Positions 1 through 8,324 of a stretch of DNA of 59,672 bases are shown here, piece by piece. Within the stretch, counting starts at the first letter, position 1, and each line of letters opens with the position of its first letter. The notes below the pieces were generated by a model that saw only the letters and a list, made by a program, of their open reading frames with translations, ran no database searches and was not told the DNA's origin. The position numbers and the translations under genes were made by a program. The DNA is taken from NCBI GenBank assembly GCA_003222055.1, contig QHUT01000064.1:1-59672 (forward strand), written 5' to 3'. The DNA comes from Gemmatimonadota bacterium. Lineage in GTDB: Bacteria > Gemmatimonadota > Gemmatimonadetes > Gemmatimonadales > GWC2-71-9.

Positions 1-152
1 GCCCGGGCGCGTGATCCGCCATTCCTGGCGCTTGATCCGCGCTTGACTCCCTCACGCGTCATTGAGGCGCGTGAAGGCCCGGGCGCGTGATCCGCCATTC
101 CTGGCGCTTGATCCGCGCTTGACTCCCTCACGCGTCATTGAGGCGCGTGAAG
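1..152. repeat. Perfect 76-bp tandem duplication at the window edge
   Basis: Bases 1-76 and 77-152 are identical with no mismatch. Copy 2 contains the TTG start used by the RCC1 lipoprotein gene; in copy 1 the same start runs into another frame because 76 is not a multiple of 3. A perfect duplication exactly at a sequence end is typical of an assembly artefact, but a recent real duplication cannot be excluded. Confidence 0.9.
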
Positions 153-1934
153 CGCAACAGTCCCGTACTCCTGGTCCTGTCGGTTCTCCTCCTCGCCGCG
201 TGCGGTGGCGACGGCGGTGGACCCACCGGACCGACCGCTAATGCCAGCGGCGCCTTCGTCTTTCGGGAAACGCTTGCCGACCAGGCCGACGCGATCAGCT
301 GCAGCGATCGGGGAGCGATCACGATCGCCCAATCCGGGGCGAGTTTCACAGGCACCGTCACACAGACAGGAACCTGCGTCGGACCGGCCGGCTCGGCGGA
401 CAACTCCGGCTCGAGCACCATTTCGGGCCAGGTGACCGGCACCGCCATCGAGTTCCGCATGCCGGGGTGCCTGTATCAGGGGCGCGTCGGGGGTGATCCC
501 ATCAACGCCGCCGTCGGCACGCTCTCCTGCACCACACAACAGGGCGGGCACACCTTCGCGTTCGCCGGGGACTGGCAATTCTCGAGCGGCGTGGCGTCCG
601 TCACCATCACCCCGAAGCCCGCGGGCGTAGAATCCGGTGACACGCTGCGGCTCACCGCCGAGCTGCGCGACGCGGCCGGCAATCTCATGTCTGGCCGACG
701 AGTCACCTGGACCAGCTCGGCACCCGGCGTCGTGGCGGTGGATTCCACCGGTCGCGTGCGGAGCGTGGCCCTCGGTCCCGCCGTCATCACGGCAACATCG
801 GTCCCGGTCTTTCCGTTCGAAGACCCGCAAAGCGACTCCGAGACGGTCCGGGCGTACGTGGTCTTCACGTCCGTCAGCGCGGGTGACAGTCACACGTGCG
901 GCGTCACCACGCGACACGCCGCGTATTGCTGGGGATGGCAGCTGGACGGCCGCCTGGGCAACAACACCCCCGGGAGCGACTACCAAACGATCCCCTCTCC
1001 CGTGTTCGGCGGCCTGGTATTCTCCTCGGTGAGTGCCGGGGTCCGCCACACGTGCGGCATCACGACGGATCAGGCCGCGTACTGCTGGGGCCGAGTATCG
1101 GAGGGCGAGCTGGGCAATGGCTCGACCACGGTGTTTGCGGCCGCCCCTGTCCGGGTGTCCGGAGATGTCTCGTTCTCGTCCATCAGTGCGGGCCATGACT
1201 ACACCTGCGCGATCAGCGCGAGCGGCGCGGCGTACTGTTGGGGGCTGAACGACCGGGGCCAGCTGGGCGACGACACGTACGTCAACCGCGCCACCCCGGT
1301 CCCCGTCTCGAGCGTCCTGACCTTCACGGCGATCAGCGCGGGACGCGGTGATCCCGGAGCCCACACCTGCGCGATCACGACCACGGGGACGGGCTCCTGC
1401 TGGGGTCAGGGGTTGGGTGGTCAACTGGGCCGGAGTGACGGGCCGCCGAACGTTCCGGGTCCCGTCGCGGGCGGGCTGAGCCTCGGGTCCGTGACGACCG
1501 GGGGCGAGCATACTTGCGCCGTCGACGCGACCGGCGCCGCCTACTGCTGGGGCTCGAACTTCGTGGGCCAGCTGGGCGACGGCGTGACGTACGGCACCGG
1601 GACGCCCACGGCGGTCGCGGGCGGGCTCACGTTCACGTCACTCACCGCCGGAGGGTCGGTCACCTGCGGCGTCACGACGGCGAGCGCGGGCTACTGCTGG
1701 GGTGGCGGACAGCTCGGGACGGGCGTGCCCCCCTATGTGGCGCAAACCACGCCCGCCCCGGTCCTCGGCGGACTGACGTTCACGTCATTGAGTGCCAACG
1801 GCATCAACGATCACATCTGTGGGCTCACCACGACCGGGCTGGTCTACTGCTGGGGACGCGGGTTCGAGGGTGAGCTCGGCAACGGCTCCACGGTCGACCA
1901 GCCGACCCCGGTGGTGGTGAGCGGCCAGCGATGA
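138..1934 (+). CDS. RCC1-repeat lipoprotein with an Ig-like domain
   Basis: A 598-residue exported lipoprotein. The signal peptide ends in the lipobox LAAC (Cys22) and is followed by a Gly-rich linker. Residues about 150-225 resemble a Big_2 bacterial Ig-like domain (SGDTLRLTAELRDAAGN, then a VAVDSTGRV segment). Residues about 240-598 hold seven RCC1-type blades, each with a paired-cysteine signature of the type HTC...YCWG, so each blade could carry a disulfide in the periplasm or outside the cell. Start TTG at 138 is the furthest start that keeps the basic signal-peptide N-terminus; GTG at 147 is an alternative. The stop overlaps the next lipoprotein start as ATGA, implying translational coupling. 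The function is probably a surface or adhesion beta-propeller, but this is inference. Confidence 0.85.
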   Translation: MRRVKRNSPVLLVLSVLLLAACGGDGGGPTGPTANASGAFVFRETLADQADAISCSDRGAITIAQSGASFTGTVTQTGTCVGPAGSADNSGSSTISGQVTGTAIEFRMPGCLYQGRVGGDPINAAVGTLSCTTQQGGHTFAFAGDWQFSSGVASVTITPKPAGVESGDTLRLTAELRDAAGNLMSGRRVTWTSSAPGVVAVDSTGRVRSVALGPAVITATSVPVFPFEDPQSDSETVRAYVVFTSVSAGDSHTCGVTTRHAAYCWGWQLDGRLGNNTPGSDYQTIPSPVFGGLVFSSVSAGVRHTCGITTDQAAYCWGRVSEGELGNGSTTVFAAAPVRVSGDVSFSSISAGHDYTCAISASGAAYCWGLNDRGQLGDDTYVNRATPVPVSSVLTFTAISAGRGDPGAHTCAITTTGTGSCWGQGLGGQLGRSDGPPNVPGPVAGGLSLGSVTTGGEHTCAVDATGAAYCWGSNFVGQLGDGVTYGTGTPTAVAGGLTFTSLTAGGSVTCGVTTASAGYCWGGGQLGTGVPPYVAQTTPAPVLGGLTFTSLSANGINDHICGLTTTGLVYCWGRGFEGELGNGSTVDQPTPVVVSGQR

Positions 1935-4333
1935 AACGCACCCTGGCAGCCGGCCTGCTGGCCGTGGCGCTCGGCTGCAGCCACGAGACCGCCGGACCGA
2001 ATCAATCGTCGATCACGGCGACCAGCGTCGCGCCCCACCTCGACAGCCTCAAGTTCATCAGCGAGGCGGTCCGCTTGGTGGCGATCTCGCGGACGTCGAG
2101 CGATACCACCGCCGGGATCTACCGCTGGCGCGTGAGCGACACGACGGTGCTCTCCGGCACGCTCGTGGCCCCCGACACATTCGTCGCGTTCGCCCGGGCC
2201 GAGGGGAGCGCGGTGGTACGCGTGTTCGAACTGGGTGGGACGCGCGATTCGGCGGTGATCGTCGTCCGCCAGCAGACGGCGCAGGTCAGGGTCACACCCC
2301 TGCTCGCCTATCGTGCGTGCCCGGTGGGGCTCACGGCGGTCGCCGTGGACTCGGGCGGGACGCCCGTGGCCCATCACGTGAGCGTGACGCTCGTGTCGCG
2401 CGCCCCCGCGCTCGCCACGATCGACTCCACCTTCCTGCTCTCGCCGCGCGCGGCGGGGCTCGACACGATCGTGGCCACAGCCGAGGGCGTCTCGACACCG
2501 ACCGTCTTTCGGATCGACGCCGCGCCCGTCTTCCAGGTGGGGAACACGCCCTTCAGCACGATCGTGATCGGCGCGACGCAGCTCGCCGTGCTCACACCAC
2601 GGGCCATGACCACCACTGGTGCGCCCATTACGCTGCACTTCCAATCGAGCGACTCCGCCGTCGCCCGACTGCCGGTCACGGCTGTCGCCGTACCGCTTGG
2701 GTACCAGGTCCCGCCCGGGACGGACGTCGTCGGGCTCGTGCCCGGGACCGCGCTGGTGCGCGTCATCGCCTGCGACGTCCTGAGCGATTCGGTGACCCTG
2801 CGGGTGACGACGCCCAAGTTCCTGCTCTCCGCAATACCGTCGGGCGCCCGGACGGACGACCGCCCCTCGCGCGTCGAGGTGGACATCGGGGACTCGCTCG
2901 GCGCGTTCGGGTCGACGTTCGCGCCGCTCACCGTCCACGTGTCCGCCACCGACACCGCGGTCATCCATCCCGACTCGGCCTATATCCATGTGCCCGCCCG
3001 GACCTACGCGACCGCCAGCGTCGTGACCTGGGCGAGTCACGGCACCGCGCGGGTCGTGTTCACGGACTCGGCCGGCCGATATCCGCCCGACACGAGCGGG
3101 CCCGTGTCGGTGAGCTTTCCGCCGCTCTTCCTCTCCGTGGTGCGGGATACCATCGCGCTCGGCATGCGGCAGCGGCGCTCGATCGATCTGGGAGTCGACC
3201 GCACGGTGACAGGGGCGCCACTGGTGGTGCACGTCGCCGTGAACGACACGACCGCGCTCATCGAATCCCCCGCGACCCTGACCATGCCGGTGGGGTCGAC
3301 CGGCGGCCCGCCCCTCGTCTTCACCGGACGGGATACGAGCGGCGTGGCTACCATCATCGCGACCGCATACCGCCACGAGCCCACCGCAGTGACCGTCCGG
3401 GTCACCCGTCCCCAGTTCGGCGTCGGGGCCCCGGTGTCGGGCATCCCGCACTATCCCGGCGAGCCCCCGGGCGACGTGATGGTGGGTGCGGGCGATTCGC
3501 TCGACGCGCTCAGCTATTCGGGCGCCGGCGCCCCTATCGAGAATGTGACCGCCGACATCGTGTCGTCGAACCCGAGTATCGCGTCGCTCGATTCGACCAG
3601 CCTCACGATCCCCGCGGGCCAGGGGCCGTCGGGGACGGCGCACCTCTCGTTCAATGCGCCCGGCAACGTGACGATCACCGCGACGGATCCGCGCTCCGCC
3701 TACTACCACTATGGCACTGGGACCTCTGCCACCGTGGTGATCGTGCCGAAGCGCCTGGTGTTTTCGGATTCCGTGATGCTGTTGGGCATCGGGCAGTTCT
3801 GGTCGGACGCCGTGTTTCTCGAGGGCCGGATCGCGACGGACCTGGTGGTCTCCCTGAGCCACACGGCGTCCGCCGTGGCCACGCTCGATCACCCCATCGA
3901 CACACTGTTCAGCACGGGGCCATCGGGGCCGGTCGCGCTCCACGGACTCGCGGCGGGCGTGGACACGGTGGTCGCCACGGCGAGCGGCTGGCTCCCCGAC
4001 ACGTTGCCGGTGAGGGTCGGTCCCGGAACCGTGGTCCTTTGGGGGTGGCCGAGCGCGCTACGGCAGGGGGATTCGGCCCAGGTCTCGCTCCAGGTGGGCG
4101 ATCAGGCCGGGGAGGGGCGGCTGGTGGACGCCGCCACCACGTTCACGCTGGCGCCGAACGGCAACATCGTGTTCACCAGTGCGCCGGGCGTCATCGGCGC
4201 CATCACCGTCCCGGCCAAGAACCAGGGCACGGGCTACTTCTACGTCAAGGCCGTCGCGCCCGGGACGGGGACGGTGAACATCACGAACGCGAGCTACCAG
4301 CCCTACTCGAACTCGGTGTCGGTGACGCCGTGA
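1931..4333 (+). CDS. Large Ig-like (Big) repeat lipoprotein
   Basis: An 800-residue lipoprotein with lipobox ALGC (Cys16). The rest is almost entirely beta-rich. Repeated segments of roughly 90-100 residues carry recurring patterns such as VRVT...P and SSD/TAVARLP, and valine-, threonine- and serine-rich strands, which is what tandem bacterial Ig-like domains look like. No catalytic motif is visible. The gene overlaps the RCC1 lipoprotein by four bases (ATGA), so the two are made together and may form one surface complex. Individual domain borders cannot be set by eye. A convergent peptidase gene lies about 100 bp downstream. Confidence 0.75.
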   Translation: MKRTLAAGLLAVALGCSHETAGPNQSSITATSVAPHLDSLKFISEAVRLVAISRTSSDTTAGIYRWRVSDTTVLSGTLVAPDTFVAFARAEGSAVVRVFELGGTRDSAVIVVRQQTAQVRVTPLLAYRACPVGLTAVAVDSGGTPVAHHVSVTLVSRAPALATIDSTFLLSPRAAGLDTIVATAEGVSTPTVFRIDAAPVFQVGNTPFSTIVIGATQLAVLTPRAMTTTGAPITLHFQSSDSAVARLPVTAVAVPLGYQVPPGTDVVGLVPGTALVRVIACDVLSDSVTLRVTTPKFLLSAIPSGARTDDRPSRVEVDIGDSLGAFGSTFAPLTVHVSATDTAVIHPDSAYIHVPARTYATASVVTWASHGTARVVFTDSAGRYPPDTSGPVSVSFPPLFLSVVRDTIALGMRQRRSIDLGVDRTVTGAPLVVHVAVNDTTALIESPATLTMPVGSTGGPPLVFTGRDTSGVATIIATAYRHEPTAVTVRVTRPQFGVGAPVSGIPHYPGEPPGDVMVGAGDSLDALSYSGAGAPIENVTADIVSSNPSIASLDSTSLTIPAGQGPSGTAHLSFNAPGNVTITATDPRSAYYHYGTGTSATVVIVPKRLVFSDSVMLLGIGQFWSDAVFLEGRIATDLVVSLSHTASAVATLDHPIDTLFSTGPSGPVALHGLAAGVDTVVATASGWLPDTLPVRVGPGTVVLWGWPSALRQGDSAQVSLQVGDQAGEGRLVDAATTFTLAPNGNIVFTSAPGVIGAITVPAKNQGTGYFYVKAVAPGTGTVNITNASYQPYSNSVSVTP

Positions 4334-4433
4334 CTTGCGGTGCGGCGGTGTGGCGCCGCGTATCGTGCGGGGGGCGTCGGACGGGAAACGACCCTGCAAC
4401 GAGACGATGGGACGGTCCGCCAGGAGGGAAGCC

Positions 4434-5942
4434 TCACGGGTCGCGCGGGCGCAGTTCGGCTTTGGCTCGTCTTGCGAGCCTGAGCAGCTCCCACTCGGGC
4501 GCGGTGTAGCCCCGACCCTCCTGGAACCGCGCCGCCCACTCGACCACGCGTTGCTTGATAGCGGCGTGCGCCGTACTGTACCGGAGGAGGCGGAGCCCCA
4601 CCGTCGCGCTCATCCCTTCGGGGATGGGTCCTGCCCGGCCGAAGAGGTTCAGGAACCCGCTGTACACTTTCAGGAGCCTTGCGAGCGGCAGCAGGTACCA
4701 AGAGTAGTCCAGCCTGTCGCCGCGTTCAGCACCGTCGAGCAAGGCTTCGGTGACGACGTTGTCGAGGTGGTCGGAGTACAGGGTCTCGGGGTCGCGCCAT
4801 TCCGCCACTACACGTAGCAGCGGATTGTACTCGAGGTCGGACGGCTCCTGGGGCTTGAGGTTTCTCACGCCGAGCGCGGCGAGCCACGCGGTGACACCCG
4901 GGTTCGAGATGCTCGACATCCCACTCCACAACTTGAGATGGAACTCGTCGAACATCGAGGATAGAACCTGGGAGCAATACATCCCTCTGTGGTCCCGATC
5001 ATCGATCATCTCGAAATTGTAAGGAATGTGGCGCCGCCTGGCGTTCGCGAGGATGCGAGTCGCCGCTTCGTGCGGCAACATGGGGTCGGCGACTAGGGCC
5101 GGCAAATCGGCGCGCAGCCGCAGCACGAGGACGCGTAGCTTCACTTCCTGGAGGTACTGCTCCAGGGTGTGAATCTCCACGCCACGATCGCTTTTGGATT
5201 CGATGACGTACGCGAGGCTCGTCTTGGGCTCCACGTAGGCGATCGCCACATGGGAGAAGACCCCGGGGTGGTCGCTCCCCACCGCGATCAGTGCGGAGAC
5301 GGCATCGCCTGCTCTGGAGACGAGAATATCCCCACTGTGTATGGTCACCCCCAGAACGATCGCCGCCGGGGTCTGCGACCCTTCATCGTCTCCGGGAACG
5401 AGCGCAGGGACCGAACCGTTGGCGCCCTCCAACATGACCTCCTCTAGCGCGGCCCGGCTTCCGTAAAGGAGTCGGTACAATCGATTTGTCGTGGTTGGAG
5501 CGTCGACGTCCCACAGCTCGGACTGGCGCTTCACCGCCGCCCGGGTGGCGGTGACCAAGCGGATGTAGGCGGGCAGCCGTTCGCGACACGCCCCCACCAG
5601 GGTGCCCAGCTCGAAGAGGTTCTCTTCGAGGCTGTCGTACACGGTCGAGGCCGGACCACGTTGGCGGGCCGTGATGTTCGAGACGAAGCTCTCGCCGCGA
5701 CGAAGCGCGTGGTCCGTGGGACCGGCGATTCGAGCGCATCCTAGGGCGCGCGCCTCGTTGAACCGTGTCTCGAGCCAGTCCCAACGGGCATCCTGGTTCC
5801 AGGCGAACGGTTTGCGGTTGGGGTTCGCGAGTAGGGGAGGAGCCCGGTCTGGTATCACGAGCAGGCCGTAGAACACGACGACTACGCTGCACCCGGTGAT
5901 CAAGCGACGACGCTGCCAGGCGCCTGCTGAGAATGGTTTCAC
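4434..5942 (-). CDS. YiiX/YaeF-like permuted papain-fold peptidase, membrane-anchored
   Basis: About 502 residues from the GTG at 5942, which places a short basic N-terminus directly before a hydrophobic anchor (LITGCSVVVVFYGLLVIP). The frame is open upstream to an ATG at 6101, but those extra 53 residues look non-coding. The catalytic half follows the circularly permuted NlpC/P60 (C92, YiiX/YaeF) order: SGDILVSR, then the histidine in GVFSHVAIAY, a glutamate in YVIESKSDRG, and the later cysteine in MYCSQVLSSMF. Family members act as amidases or peptidases on lipid-linked or cell-wall substrates. The N-terminal 150 residues are helical and unassigned. It faces the lipoprotein operon and stands alone. 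The family call is fairly safe; the substrate is unknown. Confidence 0.75.
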   Translation of the reverse strand: MKPFSAGAWQRRRLITGCSVVVVFYGLLVIPDRAPPLLANPNRKPFAWNQDARWDWLETRFNEARALGCARIAGPTDHALRRGESFVSNITARQRGPASTVYDSLEENLFELGTLVGACRERLPAYIRLVTATRAAVKRQSELWDVDAPTTTNRLYRLLYGSRAALEEVMLEGANGSVPALVPGDDEGSQTPAAIVLGVTIHSGDILVSRAGDAVSALIAVGSDHPGVFSHVAIAYVEPKTSLAYVIESKSDRGVEIHTLEQYLQEVKLRVLVLRLRADLPALVADPMLPHEAATRILANARRRHIPYNFEMIDDRDHRGMYCSQVLSSMFDEFHLKLWSGMSSISNPGVTAWLAALGVRNLKPQEPSDLEYNPLLRVVAEWRDPETLYSDHLDNVVTEALLDGAERGDRLDYSWYLLPLARLLKVYSGFLNLFGRAGPIPEGMSATVGLRLLRYSTAHAAIKQRVVEWAARFQEGRGYTAPEWELLRLARRAKAELRPRDP

Positions 5943-6176
5943 GACTTCGGCCTCGGTATCGAGACGACCATGTGCCGCGTGCCCTTCGAGCCCCGCTCGA
6001 TAATCGCGCGCTGAACCTCGGCGCGCCAGATCAGGGACACGCCCAAGATGCGCCGGGGCGGTCAAGCGAGGGTCAAGGGCGTGCCGTGCCGCTTGATGCA
6101 CCCTTGACCGTCGTGCACACTCCTAGAGAGACGGTAACTTGGTCGGTATCGACGTCCCCCCACCCAAGGCCAGAGA

Positions 6177-7769
6177 ATGAGCGCGTTCAGTACGAAGCGA
6201 CGCACGCTGCTGCTCTCGCTCGCCTCCGCGATCGCGGCGTCCCTCGTCGTGACCGTACGAAAGCTCGTGCAGTACGCGGCGGCGCCCGTCGGAGAGAAGG
6301 AGTCCGACTTCGTCTTCCCGCCCTCCACGGACCAGACGCCGCCGACGAGGATCGCGCCGCGCCCGGCGTACCCGGCCCTGCCGTTCGAGCAGCGCGGCGG
6401 CTTCATCAACGATGCCAGCTATCTCAACCGCACCGCCGTCTACGGCGTCGTCAAGGTCACAAGCGAAGCGGACGTCGCGAACGCCTTGCAGTTTGCCCGG
6501 GAGAACGGCCTCAAGGTGACCGCCGCCGGCCAACGGCACAGCATGGGTGGGCAGACGTTCGTCAAGGGCGGTCTGGTGCTCGACATGCGGGGGCTGAACA
6601 GGATCACGCTCGACAAGGCCAAGAAGATCGTGAACGTGCAGAGCGGCACGGTATGGGCGGACGTGCAGCGGGTGCTCGACGGGGAGGGGTTGTCGGTCAA
6701 GGCGATGCAGTCGATCAACATCTTCAGCGTGGGCGGCACGCTGAGCGTGAATGCGCACGGCATCGCGCACCGGCCCGGTCCGATCGCGCCAACCGTCAGG
6801 GCGCTGCGGGTCATGCTGAGCAACGGAGACGTGATGACCGCGACCCCCACGCTCAACGCCGAGCTGTTCCGCCACGTGCTCGGCGGGTACGGATTGTTCG
6901 GCGTGATCCTCGACGTGGACCTCGACGTGGCCGACAACGAGATGTACGTGCGACGCACGAGCTATGTGGACTACCGGGAGTTCGCGGACTATTACAAACA
7001 ACATGTCGACGGCAATGATGCGGTCGGCCTGGTGTACGGGCGTGTCTCGGTCTCCCCCGCGACCTACTTGCGCGAAACGGCGATTCACGTCTACGAACGC
7101 ACGGGATATAGCGGCCGCATTCCACCGCTCACGGCCCACACCCACGACGCGCTCGAGCGCCTGGTGATCAACTTCTCCAAGACCGGAGGCCTGGGCCGCC
7201 GCGTCCGCTGGGCACTGGAGAAGAGCCTCGAGCCACGGCTGCACGCATGTGTCCCGCGCAACCAGGCGATGACCCCCAAGGACGGCTGTCTCGTGTCCCG
7301 CAATCAGGAGATGTACGACTCGATGCACTACCTCGAGAACCGCCTGCGGGACACGGACATCCTCCAGGAGTATTTCGTCCCCTACGACAAGATGGGCGCC
7401 TTCGTGGACGGCTTGAGAACCGTCGTCCAAAGGACCGCCGCCAACCTTCTCAATGTCACCATCCGCGTCGTTCACAAGGACAACGTCACGGCGTTGCCCT
7501 ACGCGAAGCAGGACATGTTCGCCCTGGTGTTGTATTTCAATCAGCGATTCAACGAGGCGGAGAGTCTCGTGCTGCAGCAGACGACCCGGGACTTGATCGA
7601 CGTCGTCCTGGGCGTCGGCGGCACGTACTACCTGCCCTACCAGCTCTTCTATTCACCCGAGCAACTCCGGCGCGCGTACCCGGAGATCGACGGCTGCTTC
7701 GCGGCGAAGCGGAAATACGACCCGATTAGCCTCCTCACAAACAAGTTCCACCACAAATACGGGACGTGA
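6177..7769 (+). CDS. FAD-dependent oxidase (VAO/PCMH fold), exported
   Basis: A 530-residue flavoprotein of the FAD_binding_4 (VAO/PCMH) family. The N-terminus has a twin arginine (TKRRTLLLS) followed by a hydrophobic stretch, suggesting Tat export of the folded, flavinylated enzyme. The FAD domain starts near residue 85 (YGVVKVTSEADVANALQFAR). AAGQRHSMGGQ is the segment that usually carries or packs the flavin-linked histidine, and GGTLSVNAHG follows. The C-terminal region (about 330-530) is the substrate cap, and the very C-terminus resembles sugar-lactone or alditol oxidases (FHHKYG). The substrate cannot be named. The gene stands alone, with a Nudix gene 38 bp downstream on the same strand. 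Confidence 0.8.
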   Translation: MSAFSTKRRTLLLSLASAIAASLVVTVRKLVQYAAAPVGEKESDFVFPPSTDQTPPTRIAPRPAYPALPFEQRGGFINDASYLNRTAVYGVVKVTSEADVANALQFARENGLKVTAAGQRHSMGGQTFVKGGLVLDMRGLNRITLDKAKKIVNVQSGTVWADVQRVLDGEGLSVKAMQSINIFSVGGTLSVNAHGIAHRPGPIAPTVRALRVMLSNGDVMTATPTLNAELFRHVLGGYGLFGVILDVDLDVADNEMYVRRTSYVDYREFADYYKQHVDGNDAVGLVYGRVSVSPATYLRETAIHVYERTGYSGRIPPLTAHTHDALERLVINFSKTGGLGRRVRWALEKSLEPRLHACVPRNQAMTPKDGCLVSRNQEMYDSMHYLENRLRDTDILQEYFVPYDKMGAFVDGLRTVVQRTAANLLNVTIRVVHKDNVTALPYAKQDMFALVLYFNQRFNEAESLVLQQTTRDLIDVVLGVGGTYYLPYQLFYSPEQLRRAYPEIDGCFAAKRKYDPISLLTNKFHHKYGT

Positions 7770-7807
7770 AACACCCTTGGATCGAGCGTTAGGGAAGCGA
7801 TAGAGCC

Positions 7808-8260
7808 ATGCACCCCCGCGACAACATGGCGTTCCGCTTTCCGATTTCGATCAAGGGCGTCCTGTTGCGCGAACAAGCGGTGCTACTCCTTAAGAACGAC
7901 CGGAATGAGTGGGAGCTCCCAGGCGGCAAGCTCGAGCTGGACGAAACGCCGGAGGAGTGCCTCAGGCGCGAAATCAGGGAAGAGACCGGTTTGGTTGTGG
8001 AGGTAGGACCCCTCTTGGACGTATGGGTCTACGCGATTGCTCCCGACGTACACGTCTTCATGGTCGCATACGGATGCTTACCGATCGCCCCCGATGCCGC
8101 CGTGCGTATCAGCGGAGAGCATCGCGAGCATGTCTGGGCAGGAGTCGACGACTTGAGGAAGATGAGCATCCCGCCGGGATATCTTCGGGGCGTGAGTGCC
8201 TGGATGGACGCCTCGCGAGGTGGCCCCCCTCCCAGACATCGTCGACCCTTCAACGCCTAG
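7808..8260 (+). CDS. Nudix hydrolase
   Basis: 150 residues with a complete Nudix box: GKLELDE, seven residues, then REIREETGL, matching GX5EX7REUXEEXGU. The glutamates of REIREE bind the catalytic divalent metal. Upstream, ISIKGVLLREQAVLLLKND is the usual first beta-strand pair, and WELPGG precedes the box. Such enzymes hydrolyse nucleoside diphosphates linked to another moiety; this compact form is often a housecleaning or sugar-nucleotide pyrophosphohydrolase. The start is ATG 7808; a second ATG seven codons in is possible. The natural substrate is unknown. Confidence 0.9.
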   Translation: MHPRDNMAFRFPISIKGVLLREQAVLLLKNDRNEWELPGGKLELDETPEECLRREIREETGLVVEVGPLLDVWVYAIAPDVHVFMVAYGCLPIAPDAAVRISGEHREHVWAGVDDLRKMSIPPGYLRGVSAWMDASRGGPPPRHRRPFNA

Positions 8261-8324
8261 GTGTTGCGCCATCATCAGTGTGTGTGGCGTGGACGCCTCG
8301 CCGCGCCACCGCGGCGACGCACGC

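Noticed and set aside
135-1511. Long minus-strand frame opposite the RCC1 gene
   Set aside because: Antisense shadow of a high-GC coding region: Arg/Ala/Gly-rich with no domain; the plus frame carries clear RCC1 blades.
1844-3943. 700-codon minus-strand frame opposite the Ig-like lipoprotein
   Set aside because: Same reason: codon-position shadow, no motifs, and the plus strand has lipobox and repeats.
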